Part shown: in pieces, positions 1 to 6,296 of the stretch
Numbering within the stretch: the first letter of the stretch is position 1
Layout: each line of letters starts with the position of its first letter
Assembly: GCA_017476085.1 (NCBI GenBank)
Contig: JAFVEJ010000093.1
Location: 1 to 16,134 of the forward strand
DNA: 16,134 bases
DNA from: Alphaproteobacteria bacterium
GTDB lineage: Bacteria > Pseudomonadota > Alphaproteobacteria > RF32 > CAG-977
Reading direction: 5' to 3'
Translations under genes and position numbers: made by a program
The notes under the pieces: generated by a model
What the model saw: the letters and a program-made list of their open reading frames with translations, nothing else
Told to the model about the DNA's origin: nothing
Database searches by the model: none

Positions 1-1
1 C

Positions 2-343
2 CGCAAAAAATCCTTTGAACGGTGGGAACTGCCCGCGCGTTTTGTCGGATATCAGCTGCTGAAACAGGCGGTCAAGCATAAATTGCCGATTTTATTCGAA
101 CATTCCAATGCCACGCCTTACCATATCGAACTGTACGAGAAAATAAAGCAGGCCGGCTATATTGTGGACATCCGCTATATTGCCGCCGATCCGGCTCTGG
201 TTCTGCCCCGACTGGAAAAAAGAGAACGCTATTTTTCGCCGGAACGGACATGGGAACGCGCCGCCGTTTTAAATAAATTACTTCCCGTTTTCAAAGAAAA
301 AGCTTCCGCTTTCAGTGTATTGCCTGCTTGGACTGAGTCTTAA
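2..343 (+). CDS. C-terminal part of a Zeta-toxin-like P-loop kinase (5' end outside the window)
   Basis: The reading frame is open from base 2 to the TAA at 341-343, so the true start lies upstream. The visible 113 residues resemble the second half of small P-loop phosphotransferases of the Zeta toxin / AAA kinase type. A strand ends in PILFEHSNA, where such proteins often have a 'vlEgt' segment. A helix and the strand IKQAGYIVDIRYIA follow, then a basic LEKRERYF stretch that could be the lid. The Walker A motif would be upstream and cannot be seen, so the family is inferred from pattern only. An internal TTG at 83 is in frame but would split the domain, so I do not take it as the start. Whether an antitoxin gene lies upstream cannot be judged. 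It could equally be a housekeeping nucleotide or sugar kinase. Confidence 0.55.
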   Translation, partial: RKKSFERWELPARFVGYQLLKQAVKHKLPILFEHSNATPYHIELYEKIKQAGYIVDIRYIAADPALVLPRLEKRERYFSPERTWERAAVLNKLLPVFKEKASAFSVLPAWTES

Positions 344-503
344 AAAATTTTCCAATAAACTTAAAAGTAACTTTTTTATAATTTTTATTTCACTTAAAAA
401 ACATTGAGTTTTGAAAAAAAATCAGCTAAAAGTAATAGAAGCGTGAGAAGATAATCAGGCCGAATAAAAAGATTTATTATTTTTATGTTTTGGGAGAATG
501 TAA

Positions 504-788
504 ATGGCTAAAGAAGATGAAATCCGTGAAGCGGCATATTTCGTTTGGTTGAACAACGGTTGTCCGGAAGGCGTTGAAATCGACTGCTGGCTGGAAGCCG
601 AAGCTCAGGAAGGCGATTGCTGCTGCAGCGAAGAAAAAACTTGCTGCTGCTGTGAAACAGCCGCCGAGGAAAAGAAACCGGCAAAGAAAGCCGCCGCTAA
701 AAAAGCTGCTGCTCCTGCTGCCGAAAAGGCGGAAAAGAAGCCTGCCGCCAAAAAAGCGCCTGCCAAGAAAGCCGCAGCAAAGAAGTAA
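504..788 (+). CDS. DUF2934 protein with a cysteine cluster and a histone-H1-like Lys/Ala-rich tail
   Basis: This 94-residue protein has three parts. Residues about 5-36 match the DUF2934 pattern (IREAAY..W...G.PEG.....WL.AEA), a short helical domain of unknown function. Residues 39-50 are a dense cysteine patch: CCC at 39-41 and CCCC at 47-50, with two more cysteines at 20 and 28, giving 9 Cys in 94 residues. Residues 57-94 are almost only Lys, Ala and Pro (PAKKAAAKK-type repeats), like the DNA-binding tails of bacterial H1-like proteins such as Hc1 or AlgP. The tail suggests nucleic acid binding; the cysteines suggest metal binding or redox chemistry. Both are inferences. The start is the ATG at 504, with GGGAG at 492-496 as its ribosome binding site. 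The gene stands alone, with about 160 AT-rich bases upstream and a terminator downstream. The overlapping frame at 574-804 is a shadow. Confidence 0.85.
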   Translation: MAKEDEIREAAYFVWLNNGCPEGVEIDCWLEAEAQEGDCCCSEEKTCCCCETAAEEKKPAKKAAAKKAAAPAAEKAEKKPAAKKAPAKKAAAKK

Positions 789-802
789 CTATAATTTCAC
801 CT

Positions 803-846
803 AAAAAAAGCGGCTGAAAGTTTTTTTCGGCCGTTTTTTATTTTTT
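803..846 (+). terminator. Intrinsic terminator of the DUF2934 gene
   Basis: An A-run leads into the arm CGGCTGAAA (811-819), which pairs with TTTCGGCCG (825-833) through one G-U pair and a 5-nt loop. A T-run follows. The flanking A and T tracts can extend the stem past one bulged G. It lies 14 bases after the stop codon, as expected for a factor-independent terminator. Its T-run reaches to within a few bases of the next gene, queH. Confidence 0.85.
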
Positions 847-848
847 GG

Positions 849-854
849 TATAAT
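849..854 (+). promoter_or_regulatory. TATAAT hexamer directly abutting the queH start codon
   Basis: A perfect -10 consensus, TATAAT, ends one base before the queH ATG. If it is a real -10 element, transcription would begin about 6-7 bases inside the reading frame, which does not fit the annotated start. The matching -35 position (about 826-831) lies in the stem of the upstream terminator and does not resemble TTGACA. It may be a chance match in AT-rich DNA. No Shine-Dalgarno sequence is visible before this ATG, so how queH is expressed is unclear. Confidence 0.3.
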
Positions 855-1394
855 ATGCCCGAATTATTACTTGTTTCCTGCTGCGCTCCCTGCTCCTGCG
901 CCGTGATTGACAAACTGGCGCGGGAAAAAAAAGATTTTTCGGTTCTGTTTTATAATCCGAATATCCAGCCGCTTGAAGAATACGAAAAACGGCGCAAAGA
1001 AAACGAACGTTTCTGTCTGGAAAGAAACGTGCCTTTCATCGCTTTGGAATATGATCCGGAAAACTGGCTGCAAACCGTCAAAGGATTGGAAAACGAACCG
1101 GAGCGCGGCGAAAGATGTTCCGTTTGCTTTCATTTGCGGTTAAAACGGGCGATGAAATACGCCAAAGAAAACGGCTTTGCCGCAATCAGTTCTGTTTTAG
1201 GAATTTCCCGCTATAAAGACATGGATCAAGTCAACCGCGCTGCAAAAAAAGCTTCCCAAGAAACAGGTGTTCCCTATGATGAAACGAACTGGCGCAAAGG
1301 CGGATTGGAGCAATTACGTCAACAATTAGTCAAAGAAACCGGCATGTATGCGCAGGATTATTGCGGCTGTCCTTTTTCCGTCAGAAAACGTTAA
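855..1394 (+). CDS. queH: Epoxyqueuosine reductase QueH (DUF208)
   Basis: QueH reduces epoxyqueuosine to queuosine in the anticodon of tRNAs for Asn, Asp, His and Tyr. It is the non-cobalamin alternative to QueG. The 179 residues carry the family's cysteine signatures: SCCAPCS at 8-14 (Cys9, Cys10, Cys13), RCSVC at 87-91 (Cys88, Cys91) and YCGC at 169-172. The family is known to bind an Fe-S cluster and a nearby metal with such cysteines. Length and N-terminus (a few residues before the first Cys pair) match the family, which supports the ATG at 855 despite the lack of a visible ribosome binding site. The gene overlaps rmuC tail-to-tail by 4 bases, so no terminator fits between them. No other queuosine gene is visible in the window. 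Confidence 0.93.
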   Translation: MPELLLVSCCAPCSCAVIDKLAREKKDFSVLFYNPNIQPLEEYEKRRKENERFCLERNVPFIALEYDPENWLQTVKGLENEPERGERCSVCFHLRLKRAMKYAKENGFAAISSVLGISRYKDMDQVNRAAKKASQETGVPYDETNWRKGGLEQLRQQLVKETGMYAQDYCGCPFSVRKR

Positions 1395-2716
1395 TTTTCT
1401 TCAATTTGTAACAGATCCTGATCGTCAAAATCAATCTGAAATTCTTTTGTGACTCGCGCGCCCTGAAGCTTTAGCTTTTCAGCCCAGCCGATCGCGTTGC
1501 CTTTGCCTTCCGCCAATTTCTTAAACGCATCGTCATAGCTTGATTTAGCTTTTGTCAAAGCTTTGTCGATCGCCTGCATATCCTCGACGAAACCGACCAG
1601 TTTATCATGCAGCTTGCCGCCGATTTCAGCGATTTGCTGAACGTTTTTGTTTTGCTTTTCAATCCGCCACAGATTTTCAATCGTGCGCAAAACCGGCAGC
1701 AAAGAAGAAGCTGTTGTCACGGCAATATTGTTTTGATACGCCGCTTCATAGATTTCTGGATCGGCGCTTAAAGCTTCAATATAAGCTTGTTCTACGGGAA
1801 TGAACATAAACACATAATCCAAGCCCTGTTCTTTAATTTCCGACTGATAGTTTTTGGAGGACAGCCCTTTGATATGATTGCGCAAAGCCTGAATATGCTC
1901 GTTTAAGAATTTCTTCTTATCTTCCGGCGTTTCAGCCTTGATATAACGCATATACGCGTTCAAAGACACTTTGCAGTCCACGATCAGCCGGCGGTTGTTC
2001 GGCAGATTGACAATATAGTCGGGACGTTTGTTGCTGCCGTCTTCGTCTTTGAAGTTTTCTTGCGTGGAATAGTTGATCCCCTTTTCAAACCCCGCGACCT
2101 CAAACACACGTTCCAACTGCGTTTCTCCCCAATCGCCCTGATGTTTCGTGTTGCCTTTCAAAGCGTTTGTCAGATTTTTTGCGTCTTCGGACAAGTTTTG
2201 ATTCATTTCCAGCAGATTTTTCAGCTGTTCGTCCATTTTGCCTTTGTCGGTCGCGTTGATTTGATTGATTTCTTCCATGCGTTTTTTAAACGCATCCAAC
2301 TGTTCTTTCAACGGCGTTAAAATCTGCCCCAAAGACTCTTGCTGATCTTTTTTAAAATCGGCGGTCTGCGTTTTCAAAAGATCGGCGGAAACCGCTTTAA
2401 ACTGTACGGATAATTCTTCGCGTGCTTTTTTCAGCTCTTCAATTTTATCGTTCAGATGGCGGCTTTCCTCTTTCATCTGTGTTTCCAAAGAGGCCGCTTT
2501 TGCCGTCAGCCGCATATTTTCGCTATTCAGCCGGCTGTTTTCCTTTTTCAGCTCTTCCAACTGTTCCTGCTGAAACAAAGTCTGCCCCGACTGAGCGAGC
2601 AAATCGTTTTTTTCCGTATTCAGTCGGGCATTCTTTTTCAAAACGACCATCAAAAAAATAACTGCGGCGATCAACAGGGTAAAACAAGAGAAAAACAAAC
2701 CGGAAAACGCGGACAT
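1391..2716 (-). CDS. rmuC: RmuC family DNA recombination protein
   Basis: RmuC proteins limit recombination at inverted repeats and are thought to be membrane-anchored nucleases. The 441-residue product has an N-terminal membrane segment (about 5-26), a long charged coiled coil (about 30-190), then the RmuC domain from about 190 (KHQGDWGETQLERV). The nuclease-like core is visible as RPDY (Asp233) followed by VDCK (Asp247 and Lys249), a PD-(D/E)xK-type arrangement. Length is within the usual range. The start at 2716 is preceded by AGGA (2727-2730, 10 nt spacing). The gene is divergent from the Sel1-repeat operon and overlaps queH at its 3' end (shared TTAA, 1391-1394). Confidence 0.93.
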   Translation of the reverse strand: MSAFSGLFFSCFTLLIAAVIFLMVVLKKNARLNTEKNDLLAQSGQTLFQQEQLEELKKENSRLNSENMRLTAKAASLETQMKEESRHLNDKIEELKKAREELSVQFKAVSADLLKTQTADFKKDQQESLGQILTPLKEQLDAFKKRMEEINQINATDKGKMDEQLKNLLEMNQNLSEDAKNLTNALKGNTKHQGDWGETQLERVFEVAGFEKGINYSTQENFKDEDGSNKRPDYIVNLPNNRRLIVDCKVSLNAYMRYIKAETPEDKKKFLNEHIQALRNHIKGLSSKNYQSEIKEQGLDYVFMFIPVEQAYIEALSADPEIYEAAYQNNIAVTTASSLLPVLRTIENLWRIEKQNKNVQQIAEIGGKLHDKLVGFVEDMQAIDKALTKAKSSYDDAFKKLAEGKGNAIGWAEKLKLQGARVTKEFQIDFDDQDLLQIEEN

Positions 2717-2770
2717 AGACTTTCATTCCTAAAAAAACAAGAGAAAATATTAGAAAGCTTTTTTTATGCT

Positions 2771-2799
2771 TTGTCAATTATGCGCGCTCAATATATACT
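2771..2799 (+). promoter_or_regulatory. Sigma-70-type promoter of the Sel1-repeat operon
   Basis: TTGTCA (2771-2776) and TATACT (2794-2799) each match consensus at 5 of 6 positions and are separated by exactly 17 bases. Transcription would start near 2806, about 23 bases before the ATG at 2829 and just ahead of the AGGGAGA ribosome binding site (2814-2820). This rules out the in-frame ATG at 2766, which lies upstream of the promoter. Confidence 0.7.
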
Positions 2800-2828
2800 G
2801 CTTCCGGCAAGGCAGGGAGACCCGAAGA

Positions 2829-3974
2829 ATGAAACGCTTTTTTTTGATATTGCTTTTAATTCTTTCAACGACGGCTTATGTGTCGGCCGCTCCCGCTCCC
2901 AAAAGAAACACTGAAAAAAAGCCGACGGCGGCTGAGCTTGAAAAGAAAAAAAACGAAACGGATTTTCGGGCGGCCGAAGCTTTGTTGTATCGCAAAGAAT
3001 CCCTGAAAGCTTTGCCCGAATTGGTCCGCTTGTGCCAAAAAAACTATTTACGGGCTTGTTCTCTGTTAGGTTTTGCCTACTATTCCGGGCGTTATAATGT
3101 GGCGCAAAACACACAAACAGGCATAGAATGGTATAAAAAATGCGCTGCCGAAGAAAAAAATTTCTTCTGCCATAAAGAACTGGGGCGCATTTACTACCAA
3201 ATCGGCGATTATGACAATGCTTTCTCTTATTACAGCAAGGCCGCCTTCGGAGATGATCCCGAAGCTCAATATCGGATGGGGCGTCTTTACATTGAAGGAA
3301 AAGGCGTTCATTCCGATTATGAAAAAGCGTTAAAATGGATGCGCAGAGCAGCCCATGCCCGTAAAAACCCGAACAAATCCGCCAGATGCGCTTTGGTTGA
3401 AAGGTCGTACTTCGGAATTGGTATGCGCCGCAGCATCAAAGATACGAAATACTGGCTTAATTTATGTGATAATCCGCTTATTCAGGCGTTGATGTCTTTT
3501 TATGGGCATGGCGTTCCTAAGGATAAAGAAAAGGCCAAAGAAATCCTGATTCGGGCGGATTTAAAAGAAACTTTGGCCGATTGGAATGATTTAAACGGTC
3601 AATCTCAATCTTCCGTCGGCAAAAAAACTATTCGGGATCAATTGATTCCGGACGGCTGTTTAAAAAACGCAAAAAGAAAAAATACTACAATTGCGATTTA
3701 TGCCGTCAAGATTTTCGCACCCGATTTTTACCGCAGCTTTGATGTCTATGACAATTATATTGAAAAAGCCGGCATCGGAGACCAGACTTTTGAAGCCTGC
3801 GGCATTACTTTTTACACAACTCTCGAGCTTAAAAGGCTTTTCCTTAAATCTTTAAAGAATAAAAACGTCATTAAAATCAGCCGTTATAAAAACGCTTGTC
3901 TGGGTGCGGAAATGATCGGCGTTTGCGATTTAAATCTGCCTTGGCAGGAACAACGCGACGAGGAAGATCAATGA
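2829..3974 (+). CDS. Exported Sel1-like repeat (TPR-type) protein
   Basis: The product is 381 residues. Residues 1-20 form a signal peptide (MKRFF, hydrophobic core, cleavage near VSA-AP), so it is exported to the periplasm or beyond. After a Lys-rich linker, residues about 73-176 contain Sel1-like helical repeats: ACSLLGFAYYSG, HKELGRIYYQIGDYDNAFSYYSKAA, and AQYRMGRLYIEGKGVHSDYEKALKWMRRAA in part. Such repeats usually mediate protein-protein contacts. The region after about 210 has weaker repeat character and ends in a segment I do not recognise that holds four cysteines. The start at 2829 is chosen from the signal peptide, the ribosome binding site and the promoter. The stop overlaps the next start as ATGA, so the two proteins are probably translated together and may work together. 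The exact function is unknown. Confidence 0.85.
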   Translation: MKRFFLILLLILSTTAYVSAAPAPKRNTEKKPTAAELEKKKNETDFRAAEALLYRKESLKALPELVRLCQKNYLRACSLLGFAYYSGRYNVAQNTQTGIEWYKKCAAEEKNFFCHKELGRIYYQIGDYDNAFSYYSKAAFGDDPEAQYRMGRLYIEGKGVHSDYEKALKWMRRAAHARKNPNKSARCALVERSYFGIGMRRSIKDTKYWLNLCDNPLIQALMSFYGHGVPKDKEKAKEILIRADLKETLADWNDLNGQSQSSVGKKTIRDQLIPDGCLKNAKRKNTTIAIYAVKIFAPDFYRSFDVYDNYIEKAGIGDQTFEACGITFYTTLELKRLFLKSLKNKNVIKISRYKNACLGAEMIGVCDLNLPWQEQRDEEDQ

Positions 3975-4774
3975 AAAAATGGAGCGTTTTATTATTGCTG
4001 TTTTATTCCGCCCATGCATGGGGTGCTTATCAATATTCTTATGTGCCAAAATCATCTTCTCCGACCATCTACAACTTTTTATACCGAAAACGTGAAAAGT
4101 GTTCCATCGGAGAAAAAAAAGAGTATCCCAAACAGATCGGCGCCTGCGTTTCCTGTCCCGACTCCACTGTTTATCTGATAGATGAAACACAGAACAAAGC
4201 TTTGTGTTTTAAATGCCCGATCGGAACGCTTCTGGTTAAAAGAAACGGTTATCCGATGTGCTTAAGCGCCTATCCCGTCATAAACGGAAAAGCTCAAAGG
4301 TCTGATGGAGAAACCGCTTCCGATGAAGATATGGAACGCCTCTCTTTGCGGTTAAGCGCCGATTATAAAACAAACATGCCCGTACAGTCGAAAGCAGCGG
4401 AGAAGACCTTTAGGAACAAAGAAAAACTGAAAAATGTCTGCCCCTCATCCTATCCCGAAGACGAAACTGCACAGAAACAAATAAATATTTGTCGCCGATT
4501 GGTCCGCCAAAATGATTTTTTATGTCCTTACGTTGAAAAAAATGCGGAAGGTAAATGGACATGCCGCGCCTGTCCGAAAAATGCGCCGTATAAAAACAAA
4601 CAAGGCGGTTGTTTTAACTGCCCTTACGGAGAAGAAATGGTTTCTTCAGACAACGAAAAACTGGTTTGCGCTTCTGAAGTTCCGCCTCAATCCCGGAAAA
4701 ACACTTCGGTTAAAACGCCTGCCAAAAACAAACAAAAGAATTTTCCCGCAAAAACAAAAAAGAAGACGCGTTAA
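3971..4774 (+). CDS. Secreted cysteine-rich protein with a duplicated six-Cys module
   Basis: This 267-residue protein starts at the ATG in the ATGA overlap with the preceding gene. Residues 1-18 are a signal peptide (hydrophobic core, AHAWG-AY). It has 14 cysteines. Twelve fall into two similar blocks: Cys44/59/62/79/82/97 and Cys185/198/201/214/217/233. Each block reads C-x(n)-C-x2-CP-x(n)-C-x2-CP-x-G-x(n)-C, recalling eukaryotic-style growth-factor-receptor or GCC2/GCC3-like modules. The even number suggests disulfide bonding outside the cytoplasm. Residues 98-156 between the blocks are charged and probably flexible. The C-terminus (about 240-267) is very Lys-rich. I recognise no named family. 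Coupling to the Sel1-repeat gene suggests a shared surface or periplasmic role. Confidence 0.8.
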   Translation: MKKWSVLLLLFYSAHAWGAYQYSYVPKSSSPTIYNFLYRKREKCSIGEKKEYPKQIGACVSCPDSTVYLIDETQNKALCFKCPIGTLLVKRNGYPMCLSAYPVINGKAQRSDGETASDEDMERLSLRLSADYKTNMPVQSKAAEKTFRNKEKLKNVCPSSYPEDETAQKQINICRRLVRQNDFLCPYVEKNAEGKWTCRACPKNAPYKNKQGGCFNCPYGEEMVSSDNEKLVCASEVPPQSRKNTSVKTPAKNKQKNFPAKTKKKTR

Positions 4775-5520
4775 CGACGGGAAAGATCCGCAATCACCCC
4801 ATGCAAAGTCCGCACATCCTGCGACGTTAATTCCGCCCGCATAAAAATATTGCGTAAATTGCGCATCATACGCGGCCGCTTTTCCGAAGATTTAAAATAA
4901 CCCGCCTTTTCCAGTTCCAGCTCCAAATGATCAAACAAATGCTCCGTTTCCTGTTTATTGGCCGGCTCCGTATTCGGCATAGATAAAAACCGATCCTGCG
5001 TCGTATCGGTCAGCCTGAACAGTTCATATCCCGTCAGCAAAACCGCTTGTGCCAAATTTAAGGAACAATGTTTCGGATTTAAAGGAATATTGACGATTGC
5101 GTCGGCATAGGCCAAATCTTCGTTTTCCAATCCGGTTCTTTCAGGACCGAACAAAACGCCGCACCGCACTTCTCTGCTGCTGTTTTTCAAGATATCTTTA
5201 GCCATTCCCTGCCCCGTAAAAACAGGTTTGGTCATATCGCGGGAACGGCCTGTCGTCGCATAAACTTTCTGCAAATCAGAAACAGCTTCGGCAACCGTTT
5301 TAAAAACCTTTGCATGGCGCAGTATTTCTTCCGCACCCGAAGAAGCGGCTATCGCTCTGGAACACAAATGATCCTCATCCGGATCGACCAAACGCATTTT
5401 CTCCAATGCACAGTTCATCATAGCCCGAGCAGCCGTCCCGACATTTTCCGCCAACTGCGGACGCACTAAAATAAAGACCGGCCGAATATCCCGACGTTCT
5501 TGCTCTTCATTCAAAGACAT
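4771..5520 (-). CDS. trmJ: TrmJ-type SPOUT tRNA/rRNA 2'-O-methyltransferase
   Basis: TrmJ methylates the 2'-hydroxyl of nucleotide 32 in certain tRNAs, using S-adenosylmethionine. The 249-residue protein shows the three SPOUT (SpoU) motifs in order: NVGTAARA at 26-33, LFGPERTGL at 123-131, and IPLNPK...SLNLAQA at 145-159, which form the knotted cofactor site. Length fits the TrmJ/LasT family; the C-terminal helical region (about 175-249) fits the dimerisation extension. The start at 5520 lies 2 bases after the stop of the upstream secreted-protein gene, so the two are probably co-transcribed. The 3' end overlaps the cysteine-rich gene by 4 bases. The exact RNA target is inferred from the family. 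Confidence 0.9.
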   Translation of the reverse strand: MSLNEEQERRDIRPVFILVRPQLAENVGTAARAMMNCALEKMRLVDPDEDHLCSRAIAASSGAEEILRHAKVFKTVAEAVSDLQKVYATTGRSRDMTKPVFTGQGMAKDILKNSSREVRCGVLFGPERTGLENEDLAYADAIVNIPLNPKHCSLNLAQAVLLTGYELFRLTDTTQDRFLSMPNTEPANKQETEHLFDHLELELEKAGYFKSSEKRPRMMRNLRNIFMRAELTSQDVRTLHGVIADLSRR

Positions 5521-5522
5521 TA

Positions 5523-6107
5523 TTATTTTTTGCCTCTTCTTCTGCCTTTTGGCGTTGAAGCGGGAGCGGTTCCCATCATACGTTTTTGCTGTTCCAAAAT
5601 ATCTTTAAATTTAATGCCTAAATTATTTTCTGCATCCTTAATTGCGCTTTTGCGCTGACGAGCAATATCTTCTTTATTTTCCACCTGAGCGGCAGGAATC
5701 GTTTCAAACGCTTCGTTCATCAACTGAGATGCCTGTTCCGGGTTCTTTTTGATTTTTTCTTCCAGGTCTTCCGGCAAGACAATCCCCTGTTTGCGCATAG
5801 CCGCTATGGATTTAAGAGCCTGCTGCGTGGTCATAAAGCCGAAACTGTCCGGCGCGCCGTTCAAGGTTTGAGCCGACACCGCATCCATACCGTCGGGAAC
5901 AGCCTCCAATTCCAGAAAATCTTCTATTGTCAGGTTGCCGATATCGGCAATTGTTTCGCCGATTTTAACTTTATCCTCTTCCAGTTTGGCCTTTTCATTT
6001 CGGGCTTTTGACATTTTTGCGGCAGCGGCTGCCATACTTTCGGCAAACGCCTGCGATGCAGCGGCAGTTAAGAAGATAAAACACAGGCAAAACTTTAAAA
6101 CACGCAT
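5523..6107 (-). CDS. Secreted hypothetical protein upstream of trmJ
   Basis: The 194-residue protein begins with a clear signal peptide (residues 1-22, cleavage near AFA-ES). An Ala- and Lys-rich helical stretch (24-48) follows, then a mostly helical acidic middle with no cysteines after the signal peptide. The C-terminus is basic (PKGRRRGKK, 186-194). AGGAGA at 6115-6120 is a strong ribosome binding site 7 bases before the ATG. No family is recognised. It is the first gene of a likely two-gene unit with trmJ, with only 2 bases between them, although one product is exported and the other cytosolic. It is divergent from larB across 189 AT-rich bases. Confidence 0.75.
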   Translation of the reverse strand: MRVLKFCLCFIFLTAAASQAFAESMAAAAAKMSKARNEKAKLEEDKVKIGETIADIGNLTIEDFLELEAVPDGMDAVSAQTLNGAPDSFGFMTTQQALKSIAAMRKQGIVLPEDLEEKIKKNPEQASQLMNEAFETIPAAQVENKEDIARQRKSAIKDAENNLGIKFKDILEQQKRMMGTAPASTPKGRRRGKK

Positions 6108-6236
6108 ACGATTTTCTCCTGTCCGGCTTAACGGTACTTTAGTTTAATGTACTCTAAAATAAATGTCTTTGCGATAAAAATTTCCGTTCGATACCGCGCA
6201 ATATTTTTCAGAACGAAACATCTGATAAAAAATATA

Positions 6237-6264
6237 TTGACTTAAAGTCAACTTAAAATGATAT
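6237..6264 (+). promoter_or_regulatory. Candidate larB promoter overlapping a perfect palindrome
   Basis: TTGACT (6237-6242) is a good -35 hexamer. A weak -10 (TGATAT, 6259-6264) follows after 16 bases. The -35 sits inside the exact inverted repeat TTGACTT-A-AAGTCAA (6237-6251; 7-base arms, 1-base centre). A protein bound there would cover the -35, so it is a candidate operator. It resembles FNR/CRP-type half-sites (TTGAn), but the spacing is one base longer than a standard FNR box. Confidence 0.4.
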
Positions 6265-6296
6265 CCTGAACCGGCATTCAATAAAGGAAACATCAT

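Noticed and set aside
361..390. Possible terminator after the Zeta-like gene (AAAAGT-A-ACTTTT followed by T-rich DNA)
   Set aside because: The stem has almost no GC and a one-base loop; the whole stretch is AT-rich, so it is not convincing.
404..479. Several -10-like and -35-like hexamers upstream of the DUF2934 gene (for example GATAAT at 450-455, TTGAAA at 411-416)
   Set aside because: None pair at an acceptable spacing with a good partner; such matches are expected by chance in AT-rich DNA.
574..804. Overlapping Lys/Arg-rich frame within the DUF2934 gene
   Set aside because: It is the +1 shadow of a repetitive Lys/Ala coding tail and has no ribosome binding site.
2766..2828. In-frame N-terminal extension of the Sel1-repeat protein from the ATG at 2766
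   Set aside because: It lies upstream of the promoter's -35 element and would bury the signal peptide behind 21 residues; the ATG at 2829 has a ribosome binding site.
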